In this document: positions 38,400-50,946 of the stretch, one piece after another | How the letters are laid out: each line of letters opens with the position of its first letter | Position numbering within the stretch: the first letter of the stretch is position 1 | NCBI GenBank assembly: GCA_027604505.1 | Contig: JADIIX010000092.1 | Location: forward strand, 24,819-88,818 | DNA: 64,000 nucleotides | Direction of reading: 5' to 3' | Source of the DNA: Gonapodya sp. JEL0774 | Taxonomy: Eukaryota > Monoblepharomycota > Monoblepharidomycetes > Monoblepharidales > Gonapodyaceae | The notes under the pieces: generated by a model | What the model was told of the DNA's origin: nothing | What the model saw: the letters and a program-made list of their open reading frames with translations, nothing else | The model's database searches: none | Position numbers and translations under genes: made by a program

Positions 38400-41300
38400 A
38401 TGGAGCCGGAAAAGGCGCGCGATGCCGAAGCGAAGGTGAAGATGGAATTTGGGGAATCTGGGATGACCACGCAGGTGTCTCTGTCTCCCACACTTGGAAA
38501 CCCCACAATCCAACAGGGACAGACTGAACCTGCAGACGGTTCGCCACAAATCCAGTCGTCTTTGGCGCAAACCTTACCGCCGCCGCCGTCGTCGTCGTCT
38601 CGCACCATCTTTGCTGCGTTGCTCCACCTTGTTCGCACAAATGACAGAAGCGGCCTCCGCCATCTAATAAAGTCAAATAATAAGACTCTCGTGGTGCTTA
38701 GGAATGGGAAGGATGATTCGGGCTCTGGTTTGCTTGCTCATGCAGTTGTGTGCGGACACATGGACATGGTGGCCTTGCTACTGAAGGTGCGTTATCAGTT
38801 TACCGCACCCCCTTAAGAGTCCGGGCTTGCTATGTGGATACGTGTGTGTCTAGCGTGATGTGTGTATAAGTGTGTGTGAACGATAGGAGCTCTGGTGTTA
38901 GCTTGTTTGAAGATGGTTGGTGGCAGAACACCAAATGCACTCGAGGCTCAAGCGGTGGCGCTCGAGTATTGGTGCGCTTGGACACATATTTCAGATGCGG
39001 GTCCGAGATCTAGGACTTAGAACCTGAGCCCAAGTGACGAGGTTGACGTTCTCTTCTTTCTGGTGTGCAAACACATTCACCACGCGGCAACCTGGACCTC
39101 CCAGCTGGCATGTGATCCAAATTCCGCCAACGCTTATGGCTGGACCCCTCTCACTCTAGCTGCCTACTATGGCCTGACAGATTGCGTCGGCCTCCTTCTT
39201 CGGGCTGACACTGCCTCTGCGACCGGCGACACGGGTGAAAGAGATCGAGGAGTAGGCAAGGCAGACGAACGGCCGGCTTTCTGGGGTGGAGTTGATGGCT
39301 CGACTCCCACAAGCCCCCCTTCCATCTCCTTATTCCACTCGGCACTCTCACCCGCCGACCCCAACGCCACGACCGCGCTCGGGTTCTCTCCGCTTATGTG
39401 CGCTGTCGCTAATGGTCACCACGATATTGTGCGGCTCTTGTGTCTCGGAGGTCGTAGCGGTGACAACTCAGTTGGTACGTCCGCCCCTACCGCGGGTAAC
39501 TCCCGAAGTCCCCCGGGAAGCCGCGATATCGACATGGATAACAACTACATTGCGCGGAGCGCTGATGGCCGTGGATGGCCAGTAGGCTCACTTGACTCGC
39601 ACAACGACCCCCGTGCGGGCCGCCGTCTGGTGTCATCGTCAGATCAACATCATCATCGCCAGACCAGCAACAGCCACTACCACCCCCCACATGCCGCAAT
39701 AAATCTCCGTCAAACGCATGGGCTTGGATTGACCGCTCTGATGCTCGCAGCGCACGCTGGGTCGCTCTCCGCATGCCAGTTCTTCATCAACCTCCATGCC
39801 GAAGTCAACGCCCAATCGAAACTCAACGGGTGGACGCCACTCATGTACGGTACTGCTGCACGGAACGCGAGCGTGGTACGGGCTCTGTTGGATGCCGGTG
39901 CGGATCCTGGTATCGCGAACAATTCGGGAGAGACGGCACTTGAGGTTGCCATACATTGCGAATGGGCTGAAGGGGTCGATATGTTGGCACGGGCCGTGGG
40001 AATCGACGAAGAAGTGCTGTTTCGGGCGCTTGAGGGTGCTGCAGGCGGCAGCAGTGGAACGAGTGGGGATCACAGCAGTTTAGACAGTTCAGGGACAAGT
40101 TCGTTCGCTGGAACGGTTTCATTTGGCGCGGGAGGTGGCGGAGGAGGTGCTGGTACTGGATTTGGTGCCCGTGCCCTCCCAGCAAGCTCAACCCCCTTGG
40201 AACAGCCACCGACACCTCAACGCTCCTCCACATCTTCACACGATGTACATACACCTGCGAATCCCTTGCCCATTCCATCCCGTCATCATCGCCTTACTTC
40301 TGCCCCGCCGGTTCCACCTATCGCGACCAACTCGTTCCCTTCATCGCAATCAGCTAACAGCCCATCTCTGAATCCTGTCTCCCCAGTGTCTCCTACGTCC
40401 CCATCTTCTCCCCACGCACCCCGTCCGTTCCGTCCGAGTGCTGTTCTCCATAAAAGAAGACCGAGCGCTGGGGCATTTGCCGGTTGGGACGACACCGAAG
40501 TGGAGGCTGAGAGGTCTTTCCTGGCGGGATCAGGAAGCGGTGCGGGGCTTGGCGGGAAGAGGACGGGATCGGGAGGATTGAGTGTGGGTGTGGAGAGAAC
40601 AGTGAGTGTTCAGGGATTCCCACTGTGTATAGATTCAGTGCAGCCAGTTATGCTACGCTCCGATTTAAACGGCGCTCATTCCTCGCACCGACACCTTTTC
40701 CCTCCCCTCTTAGGGCCTTCTTTCTCGCCTTGCATCCAAATTCCTCTTCCGCTCACCCCGCCGCGAAATGTCCTCCTCGCCGTCGGCTTCATCTGCCACA
40801 TCGTCCGCCTCCGTCACGGGGAGACATGTACCAGACAGAACCACATCACCAACGCCTATGACGTCCGGCTCAACACCCGTGTTTGCTCTATCCCTGCCAG
40901 CCCCCGTTATATCGTCGAAGAACTCTCCACCCCCGCCTTTCACGAATCCGTTCGACACCACAACGCCTTCATCCACAACCACATATTCTGCAGCCACGAC
41001 TCTTGCCGGTTTAGCACAGGCACAAGCGCCAAATGCACCTGTCTCGTCGTTTCTCACACGGGATGGAAGTTTGGCAACTCTGGGGCGACTTCACAACTCT
41101 GGACGCCCTCCTGGGGTGTACGATGACGACGGTGGTGCTGGTGGGGCCCGCGGAATAGCAGGATGGGGAGTAAGTAATGGCTGCCTGCTGATTTTACGAA
41201 CAGGTTGGGAAGTATTTCTCACGTTACCGTTTTGTTGCGCTCTTTAGTCGCCCTCCATTGGCCCTTCCATGTCCAGTCTACCCTCATTCTCCTCTCATAA

Positions 41301-42481
41301 TGGTTCCCGATACCCCTCGCGGGACGGGTCAAGCCACTTTGAGCTGTCTGTGGGGCAAGCAGGTGGCAGGGAGAAGGGGTTGTCAGGGACTGTCGGCATA
41401 CTTAGCAACGGAAGCGTGAATGCGGATGGTCACCAGAACGTCTATGTTTCTCACGGCGTGGGGGGAAATCCCGTGGTTCATTCACACAACTATACCCATT
41501 CGCGCACATTTACCCATGAACGTCGATCCAGCGGGAACGCTCATCCTGCTGCGAATATTGCACCAGTTGCCAATGCCGCCCCACTGCACGCGCGTTCAGG
41601 TTCGCTCGCTGCCGTGCGAGTAGAACTGGGCCCGACAGGGATTAACGGAGGGCCGGCTTCAGCACCAAGTTCCGCTGGGATAAAGAGGAGCCCCAGTGCT
41701 GGAGTGGCTGCCGGCGGAGGATTGAGTCACGTAGGGCGGGAGGTTAAAAGAGGGACGACAGGGAGCGTAACAAGTAGGGAAGGAAGAGGGGGACACAGAG
41801 GTGAGAGAGTTCCGACGGGTACTTGGTTGGGACTGTCCCTTACTGTTCCACTGATTCCGTCAGAGGATCCCACGTTTCCGGCTCTACCTATGCTCCCGCA
41901 TACTCCACCTGTGCTACCTCGTACTGACCGCAGCCCTGTCCGCCGACTAGCGAGCCATTCCACGGTTAATAGTGACGCTCCAATCAGTATGACAGGTGGG
42001 GCGGGTTCGAGCGAACGTGCCCTAAGCGCAGATGCCAGAGGCTATGTGGGAACACCCATGCAATTGCCGAGAGGAGGGAGATTGCCGGAGCTTGGTGGGT
42101 GATTCGTGAACTTTTGCGGGTTTGATATATTAAATGGGTCACATCCCAACTTTGTCCGTGCAATTCACAGACCCTACGACCGTACACGTTCCGTCATCTT
42201 TCGATGACATCCGTCTGAAATCTCGCCATCGTACTGTTAGCGAAACCATCGCTCCGCGTCTGCCGTTCGATCCAGGCTCACTCAACTTGGGTTCAAAGCC
42301 AGGGTCAGGAGGGCCGAGACTGACTCCAGTGGCCCCGAAAGTGCGCCGAGACTCACATTCCGCTGGCGCAGGGACGGGTGGTGATGGGCAAACGGTGCAG
42401 GCGCCTGTTCGAAGCTCTATGAGGAAGAGCTTATCCATTCAGCCGAAGAGTTCGGGAGTTGCAATGGAGCATCAATTTTGA
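38400..42481 (+). CDS. Ankyrin-repeat protein with long disordered Ser/Pro/Gly-rich tail
   Basis: Start at 38400 (MEPEKARDAEAKVKME). Ankyrin repeats occupy roughly residues 75-330: GLLAHAVVCGHMDMVALLL, then after an intron NAYGWTPLTLAAYYGLTDCV, TALGFSPLMCAVANGHHDIV, GLTALMLAAHAGSLSACQFF, LNGWTPLMYGTAARNASVVR and NNSGETALEVAIHCEWAEGV. The intron at 38789-39102 or close to it separates the first repeat from the second. The remaining roughly 900 residues are low complexity, rich in Ser, Pro, Gly and Thr, with basic patches (RRPSAG; KRSPSAG). An intron at 40602-40713 joins VGVERT to GLLSRLASKF in frame. The protein ends at TGA 42479-42481. It probably acts as a scaffold; the partner is unknown. 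Confidence 0.75.
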
Positions 42482-42560
42482 TTGTTAAGTGTGCTTGATA
42501 GTCCATGTACGATAGTTGTAAATGCAAACAATGGCTGTATATATATATTGCAAGTTCCCC

Positions 42561-43944
42561 TCACGCAGCAACTTCGGCAACGATTTTGTCTAATCGTTGC
42601 CTGAGGCCCACCAACTTGTCTCTCTCGCGCTCAAGTGAGGGAATCGCATCCCTTTCGTGCGTTTCGATAGCTCGTTTGAGGAGCTCCACCTCCTTCTCAA
42701 GGGCGGCGGACGCAGCACCACCATCCGCAGAGGATCCGAAGAGGGCAGCATTATAGGATTTTGTGGGAGCAGAGACGTTCTCAATGGATCGGACGAATTC
42801 ATGGCGATTCGCGTGATCTTGAAATTTCCAAGAGGTGAGAAGTTGCTACCCCGAGAGGTTGAGGGAGCCTGCCAACGCACCTGGTTGCTTTCTCCCATCC
42901 TCGGATTTGACAATCTCTTTGAAGATTTTGTCGGGAAGCGTCTCTGGAATCGCTTTTCCTTAACGCGCAACAGCAAACGGGGGGTTTATCCAATTTTAAA
43001 CGAACAATCGGGGAGTTGCTACCTTTCCTCCGTGAAGATACAAGGTGGTAGAAGTACACAAACTGAGTTTCATTTAGTCGGCCCGTCTGGAGATAGTCGA
43101 CGAGATCCCAGCATTTCAGGTATTCGTCCCGGGGCAATCGAGAATCATGGTAGATATCCTCGACGTCCGCGCCTATGAAACAGCACGAGTTGAGCAAGGT
43201 AATTCCCGCAAGAGTAATGCAAAAACGCTTACGGAGCACGTAGTCGTTCTTTGATCTACGGGTGAATTGTGATTCAATTTGGAACTTTTCAGAAGGAGCG
43301 ATATAAAAGTCAAATTCCGGTGCCTTGCTCTTTAGTTTTCGGGTACGGAGAGGCAAAAAGCCAAGCAATGAGACCTTTTCATCACAGAGATTGTAAGTCC
43401 AAGGGATACTGCTTACCGGGACGGATGTGACAGGTGGTTTCGCAGTTGCCTGCGGCACGAACGCTGGCGAGGAGGAGGTTGTGAGGGCAGTGGGAGGTAG
43501 AAGATCCTCGAAGCCCTCTATTTTCGGCAGGGGTAAGGCTTTTGGTGGAGATAGAGATTAGTAAGAACTTTGCAGGTAAGGTGTGTGCTGACGGAAGCCC
43601 ACGTTGGGAGCCAACAGTCCGTGGATCCGGTACGCCATTCTGAAGTGCAGCGATGCACCGAAGCATTGCAAAAACAGTTGGTTGATCCACCAGCGCCAGG
43701 CTGCCTGGGTTACATATCTTTGTGGTTCAAGTTAGCGAATATCTCAGGTGACCCATCACGATATTATGTTCGCTCTCACCTCCCAAACTGCCGCCAAACG
43801 ATCTGTGCTCAATCGCGAGCCACTGAGAAAAGATGCCGCTGATGCAGCCTGTATGGCTGGGAAAGGATTCCCCCCCGTAAGCCTGTTCCAAAATGAACCA
43901 TAGAACTGTCTCTCAGAATCTGAAATGGGTGTTCCGAAAGACAT
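42561..43944 (-). CDS. END3: END3-like EH-domain endocytosis protein
   Basis: Part of the Pan1/Sla1/End3-type complex at actin patches in clathrin-mediated endocytosis. The start at 43944 gives MSFGTPISDSERQFYGSFWN and the first EH domain (FLSGSRLSTDRLAAVWE), continued across an intron by LALVDQPTVFAMLRCIAAL. A Pro/Thr/Ser linker follows. The second EH-like region, EFDFYIAPSEKFQIESQFTR with HDSRLPRDEYLKCWDLVDYL and FVYFYHLVSSRRKG, matches the End3 pattern of FDWY followed by an H-x-L repeat. The C-terminus is a predicted coiled coil (EKEVELLKRAIETHERDA; LERERDKLVGLRQRLDKIV), ending AEVAA with TGA at 42561-42563. Calcium-binding residues in the EH loops are not clearly conserved. The stop of ODC is only 87 bp upstream. 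Confidence 0.78.
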
Positions 43945-44031
43945 CTGGTGGGATCAAGGCGATTGCGAGGTGCAAGAGCTGGTAGGAAGAGCAGAGGGTT
44001 CTATTGTTGGTTTATAATAACAATCATATGT

Positions 44032-45923
44032 CTAAGCGCTGACCGTGGCCATCTGGTTTCGCAATTCTCGTGTCTCCGTCTGAGTGAAGACAATGGAACT
44101 CTTCCTAAATCCGTTGAAGTTACTGGCAGCGCACAATGTATAAGCGCCCATCTGATAGTCGTTTAAGAGAGGCTCAGTTGGGTTGGATGATGTGCTCGAA
44201 AGGACTTCGTCACTCACGCTACTAAAATACAACCAGTCACCAACGTCTAACACAGGAAGCTCGGCTGTTTTGGCGATACAGTCGATAGAATCACAAGTCT
44301 GGGCAACGGCGAGGTTAAGTTACATTTGCTCGTTCGACATGGGAAGCCGACTTGTTATCTCACCGGTCCCCACAACGAGCACGGGAACTTATGTTCGACA
44401 GCAGAAGACTCGTACAGGTACTCGCCATCTTTTTTAAGCACTTTGGGAGATGCGACAGCATGATCAAACATGATGTTGTTGAAGCTCCCGTACATCCCAT
44501 CATTGATGTAGTCTGCAAATATTGAACGAATGCCAGGTAAGACGCTGATACAAGAATCAAAATAAACAGAGTACCTACACATGAATGATGCATTTTGGTA
44601 GTCGCCTTTTGAGACCTGCTCGAGAACCTCTTCCGACTGCCCTTCGTCACCATTGAGGGGTATCACTCGACGAGCAACTACGTTCACGGCAAGTGTGAAG
44701 GCTGCAGACACGAAGTATCGCCCAGGTTCCGCGATGACTTTCACAGATGGAGGGAAAAGCTTGTCGATAGTAGGAGCCAGGGAGGTAGCAACGTCCTCAA
44801 ATGTAATTCCATCACTGTCCGCACCAGGAAAGCCGCCGCCAACTACACAAAGCGTCATTGTTATTCACAAAGTGGGGTGATAAATTGAGGTGTCTCCTTG
44901 CTTACTGTCGAGGAGGCGCATATTAAATCCCTGAGCCTCTCCTTCGTCGAATACCTTGCGTGCAGTTATGACAGCGTCACGGAAGGCTGTGGCGTCGAAG
45001 CACCCACTGCCGACGTGGAAGCTACATCCGAGCAAAATTCTAAGTCACCATATGAATCAATCTCCACTAACTCCCGAGCTCACCTGACGCCAACAACATT
45101 GAGGTCCAACTCTTTGGCGAGTCGAAGCAGGATAGAGGCAGAGCTCGGTGAAGCGCCAAACTTCAACCCGAGCTTACACAGAGACTTGGAGTCATCCGCG
45201 AGAACTCGGAGAATGAGCTCCGCTTCTGGGTGATTCTTCTTCACTTTGCGAAGCTCGTCTGCGTTGTCAAAGGTAAGCATTTTGACTCCGTTGACTGCTG
45301 CGTATTTCAAGTGGGAAACCTGCTTGCACGGATTCGCGTAGATAATCTCTGATGGTGATACTCCGAGAGCGAGAACCGTCTCGATTTCCGCCTATAAAAA
45401 ATACCACAGCAAGGGTGAAATCACGACTCAGTTTGATTGTAAATCGCATATACGCACCCTGCTTGCGCAGTCGAAACCAGCTCCAAGAGCAACGAGTTGT
45501 TTCACAACGGTGCGGTCCGGGTTGCATTTCACAGCTGAGCAAGATTGACAGATACAGGTATTTCCGTCAATGATGGTTCTACCCAGAATCGGTGCAAATT
45601 TCCCGCTCACCATAAAACGGCTTCACCCGCGGCAAAAGTCTGTTCCACTTGACATACTGCTTTACGATAGAGCCAAGGTCGCAAACAAAGAATGCATCCT
45701 CGTCTCCCTCCACACTGCCAGAATTTTCTGTCCGAGCGCGGAGAATCTTGTCCACGGACCTCTGCTCGCTGAACAAGTCCGAGAAGTCCAAGTCCGAGTC
45801 GACCTGAGCGCTCTGGAGGATGGTCTTTGGGTTTGGTGCAGATTGCAAAGACTTGGTCTTCACAATGGTTTGGTCAAAGGGGGCGATGCCCGATAAGTTG
45901 GCGGTTTCGATTTCGGCACCCAT
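44032..45923 (-). CDS. SPE1: Ornithine decarboxylase (polyamine synthesis)
   Basis: PLP-dependent cytosolic enzyme converting ornithine to putrescine, the first and rate-limiting polyamine step. The start at 45923 gives MGAEIETANLSGIAPFDQTI. Catalytic marks: LPRVKPFYAVKCNPD (PLP-lysine), GAGFDCAS, EIIYANPCKQVSHLKYAA, ELILRVLADD, KFGASPSSASILL, SFHVGSGCFDATAF, VGGGFPGADSDGITFED, AEPGRYFVSAAFTLAVNV, YYINDGMYGSFNNIMFDHA, WGPTCDSIDC (active-site Cys) and DWLYFSSMGAYTLCAASNFN with a terminal GFRKSS. The stop is at 44032. At least seven introns. Ornithine decarboxylases are usually controlled by antizyme through proteasomal decay; that cannot be seen here. The dimer residues look complete. Confidence 0.95.
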
Positions 45924-46461
45924 GTGTATGACGTGCTCGGTGTGGGGTATGTCACCAAGGAGGGGCAGCTGGATGAAGTGGAGTCGGGGGATGAGTTTTA
46001 TATCAAATATATGGATAGGTTCAGGCGGGAAGGAGGGAGGGCGAAGATGAGTCCAAAGTCGCAAATGGCGAAGGTCGGTGAAGGTGAGACATTCGAGACA
46101 TTCCATCGCACGTTCGCACATGGTAAACCTTCCAGAAGACACCCACCAAAGGCACCGTTACCGCCGATCACCCTTTTACGGAATTCGGGAATTGTGTAGC
46201 GCAGAGGCGAGCTCGATGGCCCCTCTGCTCTTGTGAGAAAAGAAAGTTGGTGTGCTGAGCGCGACTCTCTCCGTCTGGATCGACGAGGAGGAAGGTCGAG
46301 CGCGAGGACGGAAAGGCTCTGAAAGTCAAGGCGCGAGAGCAGACCGCGTGGATGCTTTCGCTGGGAGAATGAAAAGTGGAAGTTTGAAAAGAGAAACCCC
46401 GCTGTCAGCTCATTATTCTGAAATTTCGAAGCAGGAACAAAGAATAATATGCAATAATATA

Positions 46462-47981
46462 TCACATCACAGGTTCCTTCCCCGTCAAGAGTTTAAATGC
46501 TTGAACGTATTTATCTAGTGTATTACGCACGACGTCTTCCGGTAACTCTATCCCGTGGGTCTTGTCAAACCCAATCTTTTCGAGGTAATCTCGCAGGTAC
46601 TGTTTGTCGAAACTGAGAAGCAGAAACGTAACGAAGAGAAAGAGAATTGAGCATCGATTTTATCCAAGGTTCAACCACATTCCAGGAAGATTCGAACCTA
46701 TCTTGAGATCGTCCTGGCTCGTACTTGTCTCGAGGCCAGAAGCGGGAAGAGTCTGGTGGAGGAACGCTTGAGATACGCCTAGGCGCGACAGCCACCACAA
46801 GCGACTGCAAATCCATCACCAAATCATGTGATTCCTCACCAGGAGTCAGCACTTCGTCCGCAAGGATCAATTCACCCTCCAGGTCGACCCCGAACTCGAA
46901 TTTGGTATCTGCAATTATGATGCCCCGTTCTGCGGCATAGTCGCGAGCCTGGCGATGGAGGGACTTCGATGAATTTGTGGTGCGGGCATAGAGACATAGA
47001 AAGTGACACGGCACGCAGACCTTTCCGTACAGTTTGACAGCAGCCCCAGACATTTTCTGTGCGAGTTCGGCTCCCACCAGTGTGGCTACTGTAAAGGATA
47101 GCAAGAGATGAGGAGGGCCCCGGGCATGATCAATCAATCGTGTGATATGGTCACCTTTACTAGGGTGAATGTTTTCGTCTGAAAATCAGCTCAATAGACT
47201 GTTAGTTAGGATTCGCGAGAGACAAAGGGGATGAGGATGAGAATAACGTTTACTCACCATGCTGTCCGAGTTCTGCCTTTGTGGACGGGGTGAACAAGGC
47301 TTCCGGGAGTTTCGAGGATTCCTTCAATCCCGATGGAATCTCAATGTCACAAATCGTGCCTGGATCCCTCCGCTGGGGTTAGCCAACCGGACCCGGAATT
47401 TAGGCGACAGAGAACAACGGTACCTTTCTTTTTGTACTCTGCCCACCCAGAACCTGAAAAACAGAAACCCTTGATGATTGAGCAACGGGGAGACGCCGGC
47501 GAACGGATCAAGGTGGCTCAACATACCGGCGACATACCCTCGGACGATTGCCTCCACTGGCAAGATCTTGACCTTGCGAACAAGCATTACGCGCCCTTCC
47601 AGCTGATCCTTGTACTTTTGCACGATTGGGGGCATTTTGGCAAGGTCGGTGGCGATGAGGTGATTTGGGAGTACATCAGCCAGAAGACTGAACCAGAAAA
47701 CCGAGAGTTGAGTGAGAACTTTTCCCTTGCCGGGGATTCCCTGTCAAATCGACGACACGGCGAGAATGGCAAGCCGATGCAGGACTATGAGGGTCATATG
47801 GGCACGAGGATATGTCCAGTGATTTGCGTACGTTCTTCATGATGACATCAAAAGCAGAGATTCTGTCCGTTGCGACAAATAGGAGAGAGGAATCGTCGAT
47901 TTCATACAGGTCTCTGACTTTTCCGCGGGCGACGAGTTTGAGTTCTGGGCAGTGGGTTTCTGTGATTGCGGGTCCAGTCAT
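46462..47981 (-). CDS. ADE1: SAICAR synthetase (purine synthesis)
   Basis: Joins CAIR with aspartate to give SAICAR in de novo purine synthesis. The start at 47981 gives [20 protein letters not shown], with the signature [20 protein letters not shown] and [27 protein letters not shown] follows across an intron, then [101 protein letters not shown] and a final LTGKEPVM with TGA at 46462-46464. It is of the eukaryotic stand-alone type, about 300 residues. About six introns. It is the third purine gene on the minus strand of this window. Confidence 0.95.
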
Positions 47982-48274
47982 CACGTGTTGAGTGTGGAGA
48001 AACAAGAGAGCTTAGTGTTTCTGCGTGTCGGGCAACTAGGGAATCTACATAGAAACGCATCCGAAAACCGTGATCCGAAATCCCCAAGGGCATAAGCGCC
48101 CTCAGTGAAAGCATAAAATCGTCCGACGCCGCGGCGGATACGGCAGTGCTTATTATTACGTATTGTGTACATTTCCTCCTTTGTAGCCCTTCCTTTTCTC
48201 CTTACCAGTCAACTACACTCGCAGGATTCGTCGCATGCATGCAATTTTTCATGTAATACTGTGTCTATTCTATA

Positions 48275-50803
48275 TCACTCCTCATCGTGCACATCAAAAT
48301 ATCCCGCAATCTCGGTGATGTCATTCACCATTCTTCGTTGTTCAAGAATGCGCCTCGCAGTCCCGATTTTCCCAAAAGTGTTCCATGTCAAAATTCCGAC
48401 AATTTGCCGGTCTCGGAGGTAGAATACGACACCTTTGTCACACAGAACCAATCAGCCGGGTCAATCGTCACTGCGTTTTCAAACCGCACAACAACAGTGC
48501 TTCTGCCTTCCGGACTTACCTTTTGTGTACCGTTTATCTGTTCCATCACCTTTCGCCCAGACACCCACAGTGGGCAAAGCAGCATCCAGAATTCCAACAG
48601 CTTCACAGTTGATCTGCGTAAGGGCCGCCTAGTGTGTCACTCCCATCCGTCAGAAATTGGTCACTCACTCAAACCTCATACCTCGTGTCCCAGCTCGAAC
48701 CAAAAGAACGGCTGATGTGTGTACATGTGCTTTTTCGGCCCCACGAGATTCGACCCGGCGATCCTTCCCGACATGACCGCGTGGTCGTGGTGCTCCACCT
48801 GACGTCGCTGGCTCAGTGCCGTATCCTGGTGATCAAGCATTCACATCAGCCAACACTCCCCGATATTGCCGTAATCTACTGAAGTCATCCATCGTCGATC
48901 AACACCACTGACCTGAAACGAAATGACGTCACCCGCGGCGTACACGTTTGGCGCCGCTTCGAGGAACGAATTGACGGCTATACCACCCTAATGCCGATCA
49001 CCGTCAGGATTAGGATCAGAATCGAACGGTCGAGCATCACCCCCGCAGGCCCAGACTTTCATATTCAAACCGCACCTTTTCTGGATCGACTTGCAGCCCC
49101 GCCCCCTGTGCAACCTCCGAATTCGGTACTATGCCAAGCGACACAACAACATGATCCGCCACATGCGTCCGCCCATCGCTCGTGTTGATCACGACCCGCG
49201 AGTCTGGAGCCTCGATCGCGGAAACGATTTCGGTGCTCGTGAGGACGTGGACGCCCTGGGCTTGTACGCGAGAGGTCGTCCATTGGGATAGGTAGCGAGG
49301 TAAGATGAGGGGAAGATGGAAATCTTCCTTGAAGGCCTGCGTGACCGCCACACCTGGAGTAAAAAAGGCCGAGTGATATCTTAACAAGTTGAAGCGACGT
49401 GAAAAAAAACTCAACCCTACCCCTGTTCGCTAGCGCAACTGCAAGCTCCGTGCCTAACAACCCGTTCCCCACGATGAAGACTGACGTGCCGTTTTTGGCG
49501 GTCTCGTGGAGCCGGCGGAAATCTCCGACCGTACGGTAGGTAGAAACCGTATCCTAAGATAGATATGGTAGTGAGGGAGCAGATGTGTGAGTACGTGCGC
49601 GCGTGTGGGCGGTGGGGTGGTGGGGCGTGAGAGGGGGGGGTGGGGGGGGTTGCGGATGACGAGTGACGAACTTCCGTTGAAGCACTCGCGTCGCAATCAC
49701 TTTCAATCACTCACTTTTGGTACCGCCACATCAAGGTCTCTCGGTCTACCCCCCATCGCCAGCAAAACCCCCTTCTCGAACCGAATGACCTCCCCCGAGT
49801 CGAGCACGAGCGTCTTCTTGGCAACGTCGAGACCGACCACTTTCGCCACCAGGAGCTTGCCATGTTTTCCTTCAGGGAGGGGTCCAGCAAGGTCACTGGC
49901 AGACGATGCTTGGTAATAAGTGGAGGGGGGTTTGTAGAATACGTCACGTTCGGCTCCGAGCCACTGTGACAGGGAAACGTGGGCACTTATTCGATCACAA
50001 AAGTCTGCACAGTTCCAAAATTTACGCACGTCCTTAAATGTTAAGGTTGCAGTATTACTGCCCTCCATCCACAGTTCCTTGGAAAGCGGCGGGCGCTGGT
50101 CTGTAATTTGGGAAATCATACACGTCAGCTTTCTCGTGGCACGGACGACACTCCCAGTGCCCCTCACAAGGTACTAGTCCCTCTTCTGACACAACGAGAA
50201 TGTCCGCCTTTGGATCTTTTTCCCGAATCGCCTCTTCTGCAGCGAAACTCGCGGTCCCTCCTCCTACGAGTATGTAGGAGAACGTAGACTGGCTCACAAC
50301 CGAAGGCATGGGGGCGCTATGGATTCTGCGATCCCAAGCTGCCGTCATTGAAGATGTTTTCACATGTTTCGCAACGGTTCGTGTAGTGTTCCCTTGACCG
50401 TCTGCCGAATGTTGAGATGGCTTCCGTCGAAAATCCGTTGCGTAGAAGAACTTTGGGAAAGGAGAAAGTGAAGCGGGAAAATTTCAGCGGGATGAATTAA
50501 ATCATTTGCGGTCTGCTTGACAAATGCGCACCAACGGAAGAAGGACGGCTGGAAAGTGAAGTGAAGACTCAAATTTCGAAACAGCAATTTCGTCGAGAAA
50601 CACGAACCGCACGACCCGGCGGCCCAATACAAATTCGCGTTGCTTGGCTGATCATTCGGCCCCGAGTTTGAATCAGTGTGCTGGTGAGTTGCGGGAGTGG
50701 CAAAGTGTCGACGAGGGGTGGAGTGTGTGTGTGCGAAAGAACAAGCCTTTCCGCGGATGGCGTGAGCAGTAAGATTGCCAAGACGGTGATGGGGAGACAT
50801 CAT
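48275..50803 (-). CDS. AIF1: Apoptosis-inducing factor-like mitochondrial flavoprotein
   Basis: FAD/NADH oxidoreductase of the AIFM1 type, expected in the mitochondrial intermembrane space. The start at 50803 gives a basic, Ser/His-rich leader ([20 protein letters not shown]) consistent with mitochondrial targeting. After introns come the FAD-binding [35 protein letters not shown], the NADH-binding [59 protein letters not shown] and the AIF hallmark [18 protein letters not shown]. The C-terminal domain has [39 protein letters not shown] and [15 protein letters not shown], with the stop at 48275-48277. Vertebrate AIFM1 supports respiratory-chain assembly and can promote nuclear DNA breakdown; which role applies here is unknown. 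It is divergent from RRP4. Confidence 0.9.
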
Positions 50804-50946
50804 AGCGTGTGCTTCGCTTGTTAGTCGAGAGGGAATTCGCTGAGTGGAAAGAATCCCCCGGAGGGAATCTCGATCGAGAAAATAAGTAAAGTCGGGTGGC
50901 CACAGCACTCTCGTACTTTGTCGCGAGTCTCTACGAGCGAGCAATC
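50804..50946. promoter_or_regulatory. Shared divergent promoter region
   Basis: A 143-bp gap separates the AIF1 (minus) and RRP4 (plus) start codons, so the two must share promoter DNA. No classical core element was recognised. Confidence 0.4.

Noticed and set aside
42657-43178. 173-codon plus-strand frame
   Set aside because: It is antisense to END3 exons, whose motifs and coiled coil explain the region.
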